From: Marinomonas rhizomae
Lineage (GTDB): Bacteria > Pseudomonadota > Gammaproteobacteria > Pseudomonadales > Marinomonadaceae
Direction: 5' to 3'
Assembly (NCBI RefSeq): GCF_003315485.1
Contig: NZ_QNSE01000003.1
Coordinates: 124,001 to 188,000 of the forward strand
Length of the DNA stretch: 64,000 nt
Positions 56,719 to 64,000 of the stretch are shown here, piece after piece (the stretch's first letter is position 1; every line of letters begins with the position of its first letter). The position numbers were made by a program, and so were the translations under genes. Below the pieces are notes generated by a model. That model was given only the letters and a program-made list of their open reading frames with translations, did no database searches and was not told the origin of the DNA.

Positions 56719-57397
56719 GGCGGTATTAGAGCTGGGGAAGAAACTGACCCAAGAGCTCGATTTGGATAAATCCGTTGATACATTAGGGCGATGGATGGCT
56801 CATTACATTGCTGAATTAATGCAAGAAGCAGAACAGGCCGTGGAAGAAGAGCGTATTGAGAAAAGACGAGTTTGCGCTGAAGCAATATTATCTCTTTGGA
56901 AACACCGAGCTGGTCTAGCAGAGCATTCAACGCCGTTAAGCGAATTCCGCCCATTGCTGGAATTCTTGCATGACCTAAATCCGAAAAGTACGAGGCCTTG
57001 CTATTCTGACCCATCAGAAAAAATTACTGAGGAGTATCAATTAGACGAGTCTCAAACACAGAGTTTACAGCTTATAGAGTCTATAGACACCACCGCTAAG
57101 ATTCTTATCCGACATGCTTTAATGTGCGCATCTACATCCGCCGCCATAGGCTCTAAAGAATGGCTCAACCTGATAGAAAATGCAGGCTTAGAAGACGATC
57201 CAGAAACCTTTCTAGCAAAACTTATGTATGGAGAAGCCGACACCCACTTTGGCGCACACTCGGATAAAAAGAAATACCAAGAACTGGAAAAGCGTATCAA
57301 CCAATTAGAAAGCTTTAGCAAGGTGGCACAATGCTTTGCCGCAGATTGGCGTAAACATTTAGCTAATGCCGAAGCACAAGATGCGATAGAAGAATAA
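56645..57397 (+). CDS. Unknown partner protein overlapping the STAND ATPase gene
   Basis: 250 residues, mostly helical and acidic (LRCEAVLELGKKLTQELDLD, LMQEAEQAVEEERIEKRRV), no family recognised and no membrane segment. The ATG at 56645 follows AAAGGAG at correct spacing and lies inside the end of the STAND gene in another frame, a 74-base overlap that ties their translation. The tight coupling suggests it is an accessory subunit or control protein for the STAND ATPase. The next reading frame starts four bases after its stop. Confidence 0.6.
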   Translation: MASAISPPIPDSSLSEPTVELLRCEAVLELGKKLTQELDLDKSVDTLGRWMAHYIAELMQEAEQAVEEERIEKRRVCAEAILSLWKHRAGLAEHSTPLSEFRPLLEFLHDLNPKSTRPCYSDPSEKITEEYQLDESQTQSLQLIESIDTTAKILIRHALMCASTSAAIGSKEWLNLIENAGLEDDPETFLAKLMYGEADTHFGAHSDKKKYQELEKRINQLESFSKVAQCFAADWRKHLANAEAQDAIEE

Positions 57398-57400
57398 ATA

Positions 57401-57871
57401 ATGGGCAGTTATACATTTAAAGGTTTAGCTAAATACTTCTAGCTTCCTGTAATACTTGTTATCGCCATTATTCAGGGACGACTATCCAAGCCTTTAAGAA
57501 GCGTCTTACTTTTCTACTACGTTTGGTATTGGAGCCAGTCTGTTTCTGGTGCAGCATTAGGCTTGGCAATTTATTCGTTTGTCTTACAGCAACAGCAGAA
57601 TGATCAATTTGAGCAAGTTACTATGAAATCATTAGAGGGGCAGGTCGAAGCGCTTGACCTTCTGAAAAAAGCCATAGATGAACAGGCTTCAACAGCAAAA
57701 GTAACTGCGCTTAACACATTAATAATGATGGATGAGCGACGTGTGCAAGACCTAAAAGAGTGGGGTAAAAGTGTTGGCGATATTAATAAATAGGCTGGTG
57801 GAATAAATAAAGCGAAAACTCGAATAGAAGAAAATCGAGTAAAGATAGAATTAATTAATGACTCAATATAA
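57401..57871 (+). pseudogene. Small membrane-protein frame interrupted by two amber codons
   Basis: A single frame from ATG 57401 to TAA 57869-57871, 156 codons, interrupted only by TAG at 57440-57442 and TAG at 57791-57793. It reads MGSYTFKGLAKYF, stop, LPVILVIAIIQGRL, VLLFYYVWYWSQSVSGAALG, then a helical part ending SVGDINK, stop, INKAKTRIEENRVKIELIND. Two hydrophobic segments imply a membrane protein. It starts four bases after the preceding stop and ends 12 bases before the next gene, fitting exactly as an operon member. Translation from TTG 57563 alone would drop both membrane segments. It is either decayed or read through. Confidence 0.6.
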
Positions 57872-57883
57872 GGATAAATCGAT

Positions 57884-60800
57884 ATGGATGTCACTACACA
57901 CATCCCTCATTCAAGCGAGTACTGGTTAAAAACCATGCTGCACAAGCGTGGTTTGGAGAAAGCGACTTTCAAACCATTATTTACATATCAACTCACAGAT
58001 ACTGAGTACCAAGAACTCAAAATAGTTCTTAAGCGGCAATCAGTCAGTGGTGAACGAATAAAAAGTCATGAGTGGTGCGCTGCTTTTTGTTTATTCTGCT
58101 CGGAGTGGTATCGACGTGAATACAAGGCGGGTTGGTCATGGGATGGTATTTGGGTTGCTTTGAGTTATAAAGTGGAGGCAAATCAACGACCTGGCTTGAT
58201 TGAAAAAGGCTTTGTCTATTGGGGGCGACGAGTTAATCGTTATGAAAGTGAGCGTAATGATTATCTTGGCTCTATTTTCAGTGAAGGTGGTCTTCCTTTT
58301 GGCTTGCTCGCTAGTGAAGGGAGCCGTTTTCAGCAGCTATTCAAAAAGCTTTTGGGTGAGTTCGATAAAGCAAAATCGTTTGGCGTGTCTCCTATTCCTC
58401 TTATCCAAAAGCAATTAGAGAGAATGCCTGATGCATTTAAGCAGGACACAACAGTACTGTTGCTGAATGAGATGGTTGAGCGTCTATATGGCTTTATTGA
58501 TCACTATGAGCTCGATACTCAATCTGATCCAGTAATGCACTTGGATCATTCGTTACCGTTATGGCGTAATAGCTTCCCGATTCCACTAGATGATTCAACA
58601 GGCAATGAGTTTTTAGCTGGACTATTAAAATCTGCTGCTTCACAACGTCAAGAAACGAAGAAACAACAGAGGCGGCTAACGCTTACTCAATGGCTTTCAA
58701 ACACGGATGAACTGGGTTTCTCAGCGAAAGTTGTTTGCGATAAACAGCTACAGATATCAATTGGGCGAAAGGCGTTTTCACACCCAAATGCAGAACTATT
58801 GATTTACGAAGGTAAGCAGCAGCTTAAAAGCATGGGCCGCGTTCGCTTAGAATCCTCTGAGAACCATACAACGTTACATTTGCGAGCAACAAGTTTTCAA
58901 CTATCGAGAAAGCGCTGGGAAGCGCCTTTAAGTTTAGTTGTCATGCAAGATGGTACTATTCGGTATCAAGAGCTGATTCCTAGTTCCGCTATTTTACTAT
59001 CTGATATGCCTGTTGTGCTTGAGCAGGTTGACGAAGTAAATCAAATAGTAGGGCAGGGCAGCTTCAGTAAAAAAGCCTCTAATCTTTGCGTTGTCGCCCC
59101 TAGCTTTTTTGAAATATCTAATTCAGATAACTCTGCTGTGATTTTAGATCACACAGAGTTTGACGGAGCACTCCAATGCATACGGTTTTCAGGTGACCTG
59201 ACGCTTAGCTCAAATATTGAAGGTGAATCAGATCAGTATATTATTTCTACTAAAGCAGATGCTTTTTCTAAGGAGCTTCTTGAGATTGAAGGCCCTGAGC
59301 TAGAGTTTGAGACAGTTCAAGGGTACCCAGTTTATAAGGGGCTCCCTAAGTTGAGGTGTTTATACCCAGATGCAAAGCTCTATATAGGGGATCATGAACA
59401 AGGTGAATGGGATCGTATTGCCAGTATGTATGGTCGACAGGTTTTACGCGTAAAAGTCGATAATAAGACACTCTACAGAAGAAAAATTGCTATTTTACCT
59501 AACAGCTTAGAAATTAAAATCCAGCCAGGAAACTCTCCGCGAAAAGGATCATTGTTACTCAATTGTGAGCAAAATCTGAACTCCAGAGTTACCACTGATA
59601 TTACAAACAAAGTGTTCAAGACTGAAACTGGTAAACGTTTTGACTTGTCTGTTGACGATTCGCCACCAGCTCAGATAGAGCTTGAGATTAGAGCGAATCT
59701 ATTAGCCGAGCCAATCGCCTTGAAAGTACCTTTCCCTGCCCGAGGCGCACTGTTATTTGATGGTGGTGGGAACCAGCTAAGTCGCCGCATAACTGTAGAA
59801 GATTTGCTAGGAGCACGCGCTTTACTATTCTCAGAACCAAATAAGGGTATCACCAAATTCGATATTGAGCTTAGAGCGCCCACGCGCTCAATGGATAGAG
59901 TATCAGTTAATTATAGTTACACCGTGCGCGAGTGTTTCAGTGAAATCAACCTATATGAATTAAGCGATAAAATCAAAGAGCTGCTGGCGACTTCTGATGG
60001 ATTGGATGAAACTGTTCGAATGGTTGTTAGTAGTCCGAGCTGTGACTCTATACAGTTTCAAATAGGGCGCTATACGACGAGCCCTCGTAAAGAGGGCTTG
60101 ATCTTGTCGTTTGATGAGCGGGAGGTCATTGATTTCGGCGATTTACATGTTGAGCTTATTAATTTAGAAAACCCAGAGGAAAAACCAATAAAACTTCAAC
60201 AGAGGACTTCTAGTGAGGCTCCAATAGGTAAATTCGAGCTGCCTTTGTTAGTTAGTTCGCCAAGACTTGCCGTACCGGCAAGGTCATCAAAAATACCTTT
60301 TAGATCGGTATTCATAGCCGCCAACCATTCTAGCTTGAATGTTGACAAAGCTAAGACGCTCAATAAGGCGGTTTCAGAGTTTCATCCAGTAACAAATCCG
60401 AATGCTTTTTTACCGATCTTTGAGGATATGGTCGTTAATTTTTCGCATTCAGGCTGGTTGTATCTTGATGCATTATTTGAAAATTATGCTTATTTACCCA
60501 TGCAAACTTTTGAGGTGTGGAAATCTTTAGCACATCATCCTAAGTGCCTTGTGTGTTATCTATTTGTAAGTAAGCATAAAACAGAAGAGCTGATGCAGCG
60601 ATTTCAAACAGAGTTCAATATTGTATGGGAATTGATTCCCCTGCAATTGTGGCATAGCGCCATATCACGCTACCGAGCATCAATGGCAGAAGAGGCCTAC
60701 CCTGAAGAGTTAATTAATATTTTTTCTTCGCGAAAAAAAGATGAGCTAGTCAACTTTTTAGGGCTATCTGGGATATTTAAGCTAAGTAAAGCCTATGGGG

Positions 60801-61138
60801 CCATGTACCCAGCAATAGTCAACAGTTGGCGGGAGGAGTTGCTTCGTTCTAACGCTGAAAATGATAATTGGCCAACACATTATTCTTATGCTTTTAATCA
60901 GTGGGTTTTACAGCATAACTCGGAGTTAATGTGTTTTGATATCCCGCATCAGTTTCAGACTTCTGTGATGCTATTTCCAATTGTAGCAGCAGCGGTTGTT
61001 TCAAATCTGACTACTTGGAGTGATGTATTGGGCGTTCCTGACGTAAATAATTTATTACTAAGACAGATCATGGATTTTGATCATGACTGGTTTAATTCTG
61101 TTTTCCAATGTTGTTTATCTATTTTTGCTACGGAGTAA
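57884..61138 (+). CDS. druH: DruH/STY4851-like protein (Druantia type III candidate)
   Basis: 1084 residues, no enzymatic motif visible. The N-terminus (EWCAAFCLFCSEWYRREYKA, WSWDGIWVALSY, GFVYWGRRVNRYESERNDYL, SEGGLPFGLLASEGSRFQQL) matches my memory of the STY4851/ECs_5259 family, which corresponds to DruH of Druantia type III systems. The middle is beta-rich and the C-terminus helical with many aromatic residues. AAGGA precedes the ATG. The stop is three bases before the helicase start. The DruH plus DruE pairing supports the assignment, but family membership was not tested by search. Confidence 0.65.
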   Translation: MDVTTHIPHSSEYWLKTMLHKRGLEKATFKPLFTYQLTDTEYQELKIVLKRQSVSGERIKSHEWCAAFCLFCSEWYRREYKAGWSWDGIWVALSYKVEANQRPGLIEKGFVYWGRRVNRYESERNDYLGSIFSEGGLPFGLLASEGSRFQQLFKKLLGEFDKAKSFGVSPIPLIQKQLERMPDAFKQDTTVLLLNEMVERLYGFIDHYELDTQSDPVMHLDHSLPLWRNSFPIPLDDSTGNEFLAGLLKSAASQRQETKKQQRRLTLTQWLSNTDELGFSAKVVCDKQLQISIGRKAFSHPNAELLIYEGKQQLKSMGRVRLESSENHTTLHLRATSFQLSRKRWEAPLSLVVMQDGTIRYQELIPSSAILLSDMPVVLEQVDEVNQIVGQGSFSKKASNLCVVAPSFFEISNSDNSAVILDHTEFDGALQCIRFSGDLTLSSNIEGESDQYIISTKADAFSKELLEIEGPELEFETVQGYPVYKGLPKLRCLYPDAKLYIGDHEQGEWDRIASMYGRQVLRVKVDNKTLYRRKIAILPNSLEIKIQPGNSPRKGSLLLNCEQNLNSRVTTDITNKVFKTETGKRFDLSVDDSPPAQIELEIRANLLAEPIALKVPFPARGALLFDGGGNQLSRRITVEDLLGARALLFSEPNKGITKFDIELRAPTRSMDRVSVNYSYTVRECFSEINLYELSDKIKELLATSDGLDETVRMVVSSPSCDSIQFQIGRYTTSPRKEGLILSFDEREVIDFGDLHVELINLENPEEKPIKLQQRTSSEAPIGKFELPLLVSSPRLAVPARSSKIPFRSVFIAANHSSLNVDKAKTLNKAVSEFHPVTNPNAFLPIFEDMVVNFSHSGWLYLDALFENYAYLPMQTFEVWKSLAHHPKCLVCYLFVSKHKTEELMQRFQTEFNIVWELIPLQLWHSAISRYRASMAEEAYPEELINIFSSRKKDELVNFLGLSGIFKLSKAYGAMYPAIVNSWREELLRSNAENDNWPTHYSYAFNQWVLQHNSELMCFDIPHQFQTSVMLFPIVAAAVVSNLTTWSDVLGVPDVNNLLLRQIMDFDHDWFNSVFQCCLSIFATE

Positions 61139-61141
61139 ATC

Positions 61142-64000
61142 ATGGAAGAGTATTTTTCAACACTTAAAAAGCAAGCTAACTCTCGTGCAAAAGAAGCGAC
61201 ATTGAGTGTCCTAGGTATTAATAAACCTAATTTGCGTATCCATTTAAATGATTTATTTGAAAACGATGAGCCTTTTGTTCATGGGCCAGTTTTCGAACAG
61301 ATGTTTGGTTGGGAGCCATCAAAAGTCACAATCAAAGATCTAAATGAAGCAAAATACGGTGCAATTTTAAGCACAGAAGTTCTAAACGCATTAGATGATA
61401 CGCCACATAAGCCGAATTGTAAGCGGGATGAGAAATGTAGATGCCGATATGTCTTGAGCAGAAATATTCGACCTTATGCGCACCAATACCAGGCATGGAC
61501 TGATCTACTTGATGAGACTCCTAAGTCCCGAATTATTACCAGTGGTACTGGCTCAGGTAAGACAGAATGCTTTATGGTGCCAGTGCTTGAAGATTTGTAT
61601 CGCGAATCAGTGCAATCAGTGCAAGCGCTCACAGGCGTCAGGGCAATTTTTTTGTACCCACTAAATGCATTGATCAACTCTCAACGAGAGCGTTTGAATG
61701 CTTGGACCAAGCACTTTGAAGGTGATATACGTTTCTGTCTTTACAATGGTAAAACGCCAGAAAATCTGAAAAGCAAAGATCGCCAAAAGCAAACCGCAAA
61801 TCCGCAAGATGTAATGTGCCGTAAAGGAATGCGAGATGATCCAGCGCCAATATTAGTGACAAATGGCACTATGCTTGAGTATATGCTGATCCGCCAAGCG
61901 GATGCGCCTATCATTGAACAATCTAAAGGTAAGTTACGCTGGATTGTGCTAGATGAGGCACATACTTACATTGGCTCACAAGCCGCTGAGTTAGCATTAC
62001 AGTTGCGTCGTGTGATGCAAGCTTTTGAGGTGAAAGCGGAGGACATTCGTTTTGTAGCTACATCCGCAACAATCGCAGGAAAAGACGCAGAAGAGAGTTT
62101 AAAGCGTTACTTAGCTAATTTAGCAAATATTTCGGTTGATCAGGTTGCGGTGATTGGCGGCAAACGAGTTGTCCCAGAACTTACTCAAGTAGATCTTGTT
62201 AGTCGTACGATAGATGAAATAGAAGCTATCGAGCCTGAAGGGCAACAGCCTTCTAAGTCAAAAGATGAGCAAAAGGAAGATGTATCAGCCGAACGTTTTA
62301 GAGCACTAGAAGAATCACGAATTGCTGTCTCTCTTCGCAATATCCTAACTACTGAAGGTACAGGACCGAAGTCAATTGATGATTTGGTTTCTGATATGTC
62401 GCTCTTTAAGCTAAAAGAAAGCGAGATTTATCGCTGGTTAGACTTATGTACAAACACTAAAGCATCCCCTAAATCTGAAGCCTTTTTAAAAGTACGTTCG
62501 CATTACTTCCAGCGGACTCTAAGTGGGCTTTGGTCTTGTGTGAACCCAAATTGTTCTCATAAACAGCACACAAAATTAGAGCAGGATTGGCCATATGGCT
62601 ATGTTTACACAAAGCAACGCCCACACTGTGAATGTGGCTCGCCTGTCTTAGAGTTAGCATTTTGTAATGAGTGTAGTGCCCCACATTTATTAGGTACGAT
62701 TGATACTAATAACAGCAAGCTAATGCCTTGGGTTGATCGCTCCCATGATGAGTTTACCTTAACGGAAGGTGATTTAGATGAAGAAGAGGGTGATAGCCTA
62801 GATAGTTCAGAAGGTAGAGCGGATGAACAAAGTCAAACTTCAAAACCTTCTGGTCTTATTGTCGTAGGAACAAAGGCATCTGATGAGTACAACTATGTGT
62901 TGCGGCAATTTACGAAGGATGGCAATGAGTCATTAGATGAAAAAAACATTCAACTTTTTGTACGTGACGGCGCGAAGAAAGAGAAAGAACCAGATAAGCC
63001 AGTATGCTCAGATTGTGGTCATTCTGGAAGAGGGGTTCACGGTCAAGCATTAAGACGTTGTATGTTGGGTGCTCCGTTTTACTCTACAAATGCTGTACCC
63101 ACCATATTAGAGTATTGTCCAGACTTTGAGCCGGAGGATGATGCTGAGATCAAGCGAACACCTGCTGAGCTTCCTGCACGTGGCCGACGTTTAATTACTT
63201 TTACAGATAGTCGGCAAGGCACAGCCAAAATGTCAGTGAGTATGCAGCAAGAAGCTGAACGCTCTTTGTTACGTGGCATTATGGTTCGCGAATTAAAACA
63301 ACATATCGAAGAAAAAGCAGATGTTGATCCCGAGCTTCTAAAGCGTGTCAAAGACTTCATTTCCATGTCATCTGAAAAGATAAAGAGTCTTTTGAAATTT
63401 ATTGAAATGGAAAGCCCTAATGAAGCGAACGACCTCAAAACTTATCTCTCTTTATTGACCGAAGCAAAGAAACAGACACCTATGCCTGTTACATGGAATG
63501 ATTTGATTCGGGAGCTGAGAATGGATCAAAATGTTTCCCACTCTATGACTTGGGAGAATCGATACTTAGATCCTGATGCATTTGATAATAATGACGCAAC
63601 TAAGTTATCTGAGATGATATTAACAAGGGAGATAGCTCGTCGACCTAAATACCGCAATAACGTAGAGACTCAGGGGTTAGTACGTATCGTATATCCTGGG
63701 ATTGAATCGATCACCTCTGTGCCGGAAAGGTGGTCTGAGTATGGGCACTCTCTAAAAGACTGGAAAGATTTTCTCGTGGTTTGCATGAACTTCCATGTTC
63801 GAGAAAACACCTTTGTTCAGCTCAATGATAATTGGTCTAAATGGATTGGAATGCGTTTCTTCTCTAAGTCATTAATCAGTCCAGAGTCGAAAGATGATCA
63901 AGGAAATAGAGTAAAGCCTTGGCCACAGGTGAGACCAAAAGCCAGACAGCAATCTCGACTTATTTCTCTGTTGGCTAAAGCAAGCAAGTTAGATCCAACA
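61142..64000 (+). CDS. druE: DruE-like DEAH-box helicase (3' end cut by window)
   Basis: 953 codons visible, frame open to the window end. Superfamily 2 helicase: motif I GTGSGKTE at 135-142, Ia-type FLYPLNALINSQRERL, motif II DEAHTY at 271-276, motif III TSAT at 307-310. Cysteine clusters (CKRDEKCRCRY, CVNPNC, CECGSPVLELAFCNEC, CSDCGHSG) suggest zinc sites. The combination GTGSGKTE plus YPLNALI is shared by DruE, DISARM DrmA and related large helicases that end in a DUF1998 domain, which would lie outside this window. GGAG precedes the ATG, coupled to druH. Motif IV-VI residues and the C-terminus could not be examined fully. Confidence 0.7.
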   Translation, partial: MEEYFSTLKKQANSRAKEATLSVLGINKPNLRIHLNDLFENDEPFVHGPVFEQMFGWEPSKVTIKDLNEAKYGAILSTEVLNALDDTPHKPNCKRDEKCRCRYVLSRNIRPYAHQYQAWTDLLDETPKSRIITSGTGSGKTECFMVPVLEDLYRESVQSVQALTGVRAIFLYPLNALINSQRERLNAWTKHFEGDIRFCLYNGKTPENLKSKDRQKQTANPQDVMCRKGMRDDPAPILVTNGTMLEYMLIRQADAPIIEQSKGKLRWIVLDEAHTYIGSQAAELALQLRRVMQAFEVKAEDIRFVATSATIAGKDAEESLKRYLANLANISVDQVAVIGGKRVVPELTQVDLVSRTIDEIEAIEPEGQQPSKSKDEQKEDVSAERFRALEESRIAVSLRNILTTEGTGPKSIDDLVSDMSLFKLKESEIYRWLDLCTNTKASPKSEAFLKVRSHYFQRTLSGLWSCVNPNCSHKQHTKLEQDWPYGYVYTKQRPHCECGSPVLELAFCNECSAPHLLGTIDTNNSKLMPWVDRSHDEFTLTEGDLDEEEGDSLDSSEGRADEQSQTSKPSGLIVVGTKASDEYNYVLRQFTKDGNESLDEKNIQLFVRDGAKKEKEPDKPVCSDCGHSGRGVHGQALRRCMLGAPFYSTNAVPTILEYCPDFEPEDDAEIKRTPAELPARGRRLITFTDSRQGTAKMSVSMQQEAERSLLRGIMVRELKQHIEEKADVDPELLKRVKDFISMSSEKIKSLLKFIEMESPNEANDLKTYLSLLTEAKKQTPMPVTWNDLIRELRMDQNVSHSMTWENRYLDPDAFDNNDATKLSEMILTREIARRPKYRNNVETQGLVRIVYPGIESITSVPERWSEYGHSLKDWKDFLVVCMNFHVRENTFVQLNDNWSKWIGMRFFSKSLISPESKDDQGNRVKPWPQVRPKARQQSRLISLLAKASKLDPT

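Larger units (their letters stand above)
42900..64000. mobile_element. Genomic island at tRNA-Ser (right end outside window)
   Basis: Everything after tRNA-Ser is accessory. There are insertion-sequence debris, a tyrosine recombinase, RadC/DUF2787/AlpA genes typical of integrative elements, a YfjJ-type replication protein and a large defence operon. Gene density is low in 42.9-50.4 kb and no core gene appears. No integrase lies next to the tRNA. The boundary at the tRNA is inferred; the other end and a repeated tRNA tail are not in the window. Confidence 0.75.

Noticed and set aside
56655-57014. 119-codon minus-strand frame in the 250-residue partner gene
   Set aside because: Shadow of a gene with a good ribosome-binding site and tight operon spacing on the plus strand.
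50413-64000. DISARM system
   Set aside because: The helicase motifs are compatible with DrmA, but no DISARM methyltransferase, DrmB-like or phospholipase D-like gene is present, and the neighbour is DruH-like.

Overview
The window reads as a gammaproteobacterial chromosome close to the marine Oceanospirillales, and Marinomonas-like is my best guess. The basis is gene content and order: ruvCAB joined to tolQRAB-pal-cpoB, tRNA-Lys then nadA, glpG-yeaC-DUF2797-pepN, a fold-type III ornithine/lysine decarboxylase, and moderate AT-rich coding. The genus is an inference; no rRNA or marker search was possible.

Positions 1-42.9 kb are core chromosome. From left to right: the 5' part of a YdiJ-type FAD/Fe-S dehydrogenase (cut by the window edge); a PLP-dependent deaminase; nadK; glpG; yeaC; a DUF2797 gene; pepN; a coiled-coil lipoprotein; metH followed by the corrinoid adenosyltransferase cobO; a RidA protein; a cyclic-nucleotide-binding protein; the ABC-F gene ybiT; a MOSC protein; the decarboxylase; a YeeE/YedE sulfur-transport pair; a small gene plus a TerB protein; sodB; a coiled-coil membrane protein; cysDN; a MarR regulator plus siderophore-interacting protein with a Fur-like box; a GreA-like protein; aspS; ruvCAB; the Tol-Pal operon; two identical tRNA-Lys genes; nadA; another coiled-coil membrane protein; a nitroreductase; and tRNA-Ser(GGA). 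Most units end in clear intrinsic terminators.

From tRNA-Ser (42.9 kb) to the end of the window the content is that of a genomic island. Its left part (42.9-50.4 kb) is decayed and mobile. It holds an IS5-family remnant, short direct repeats and a perfect hairpin, a divergent ribbon-helix-helix/winged-helix pair around a repeat-rich spacer, a YfjJ/inovirus Gp2-type replication protein, an LRAT-like protein, a minimal tyrosine recombinase, DUF2787, RadC and an AlpA regulator.

The right part (50.4-64.0 kb) is one long co-directional operon that looks like a phage-defence locus. It encodes a 2101-residue STAND ATPase with an N-terminal QxK nuclease-like domain (Avs-like), an overlapping 250-residue partner, a small membrane-protein frame interrupted by two amber codons, a 1084-residue DruH/STY4851-like protein, and the first 953 residues of a DruE-like DEAH helicase that runs off the window. 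This looks like a Druantia type III-like pair coupled to an Avs-like module. It is the most interesting part of the window.
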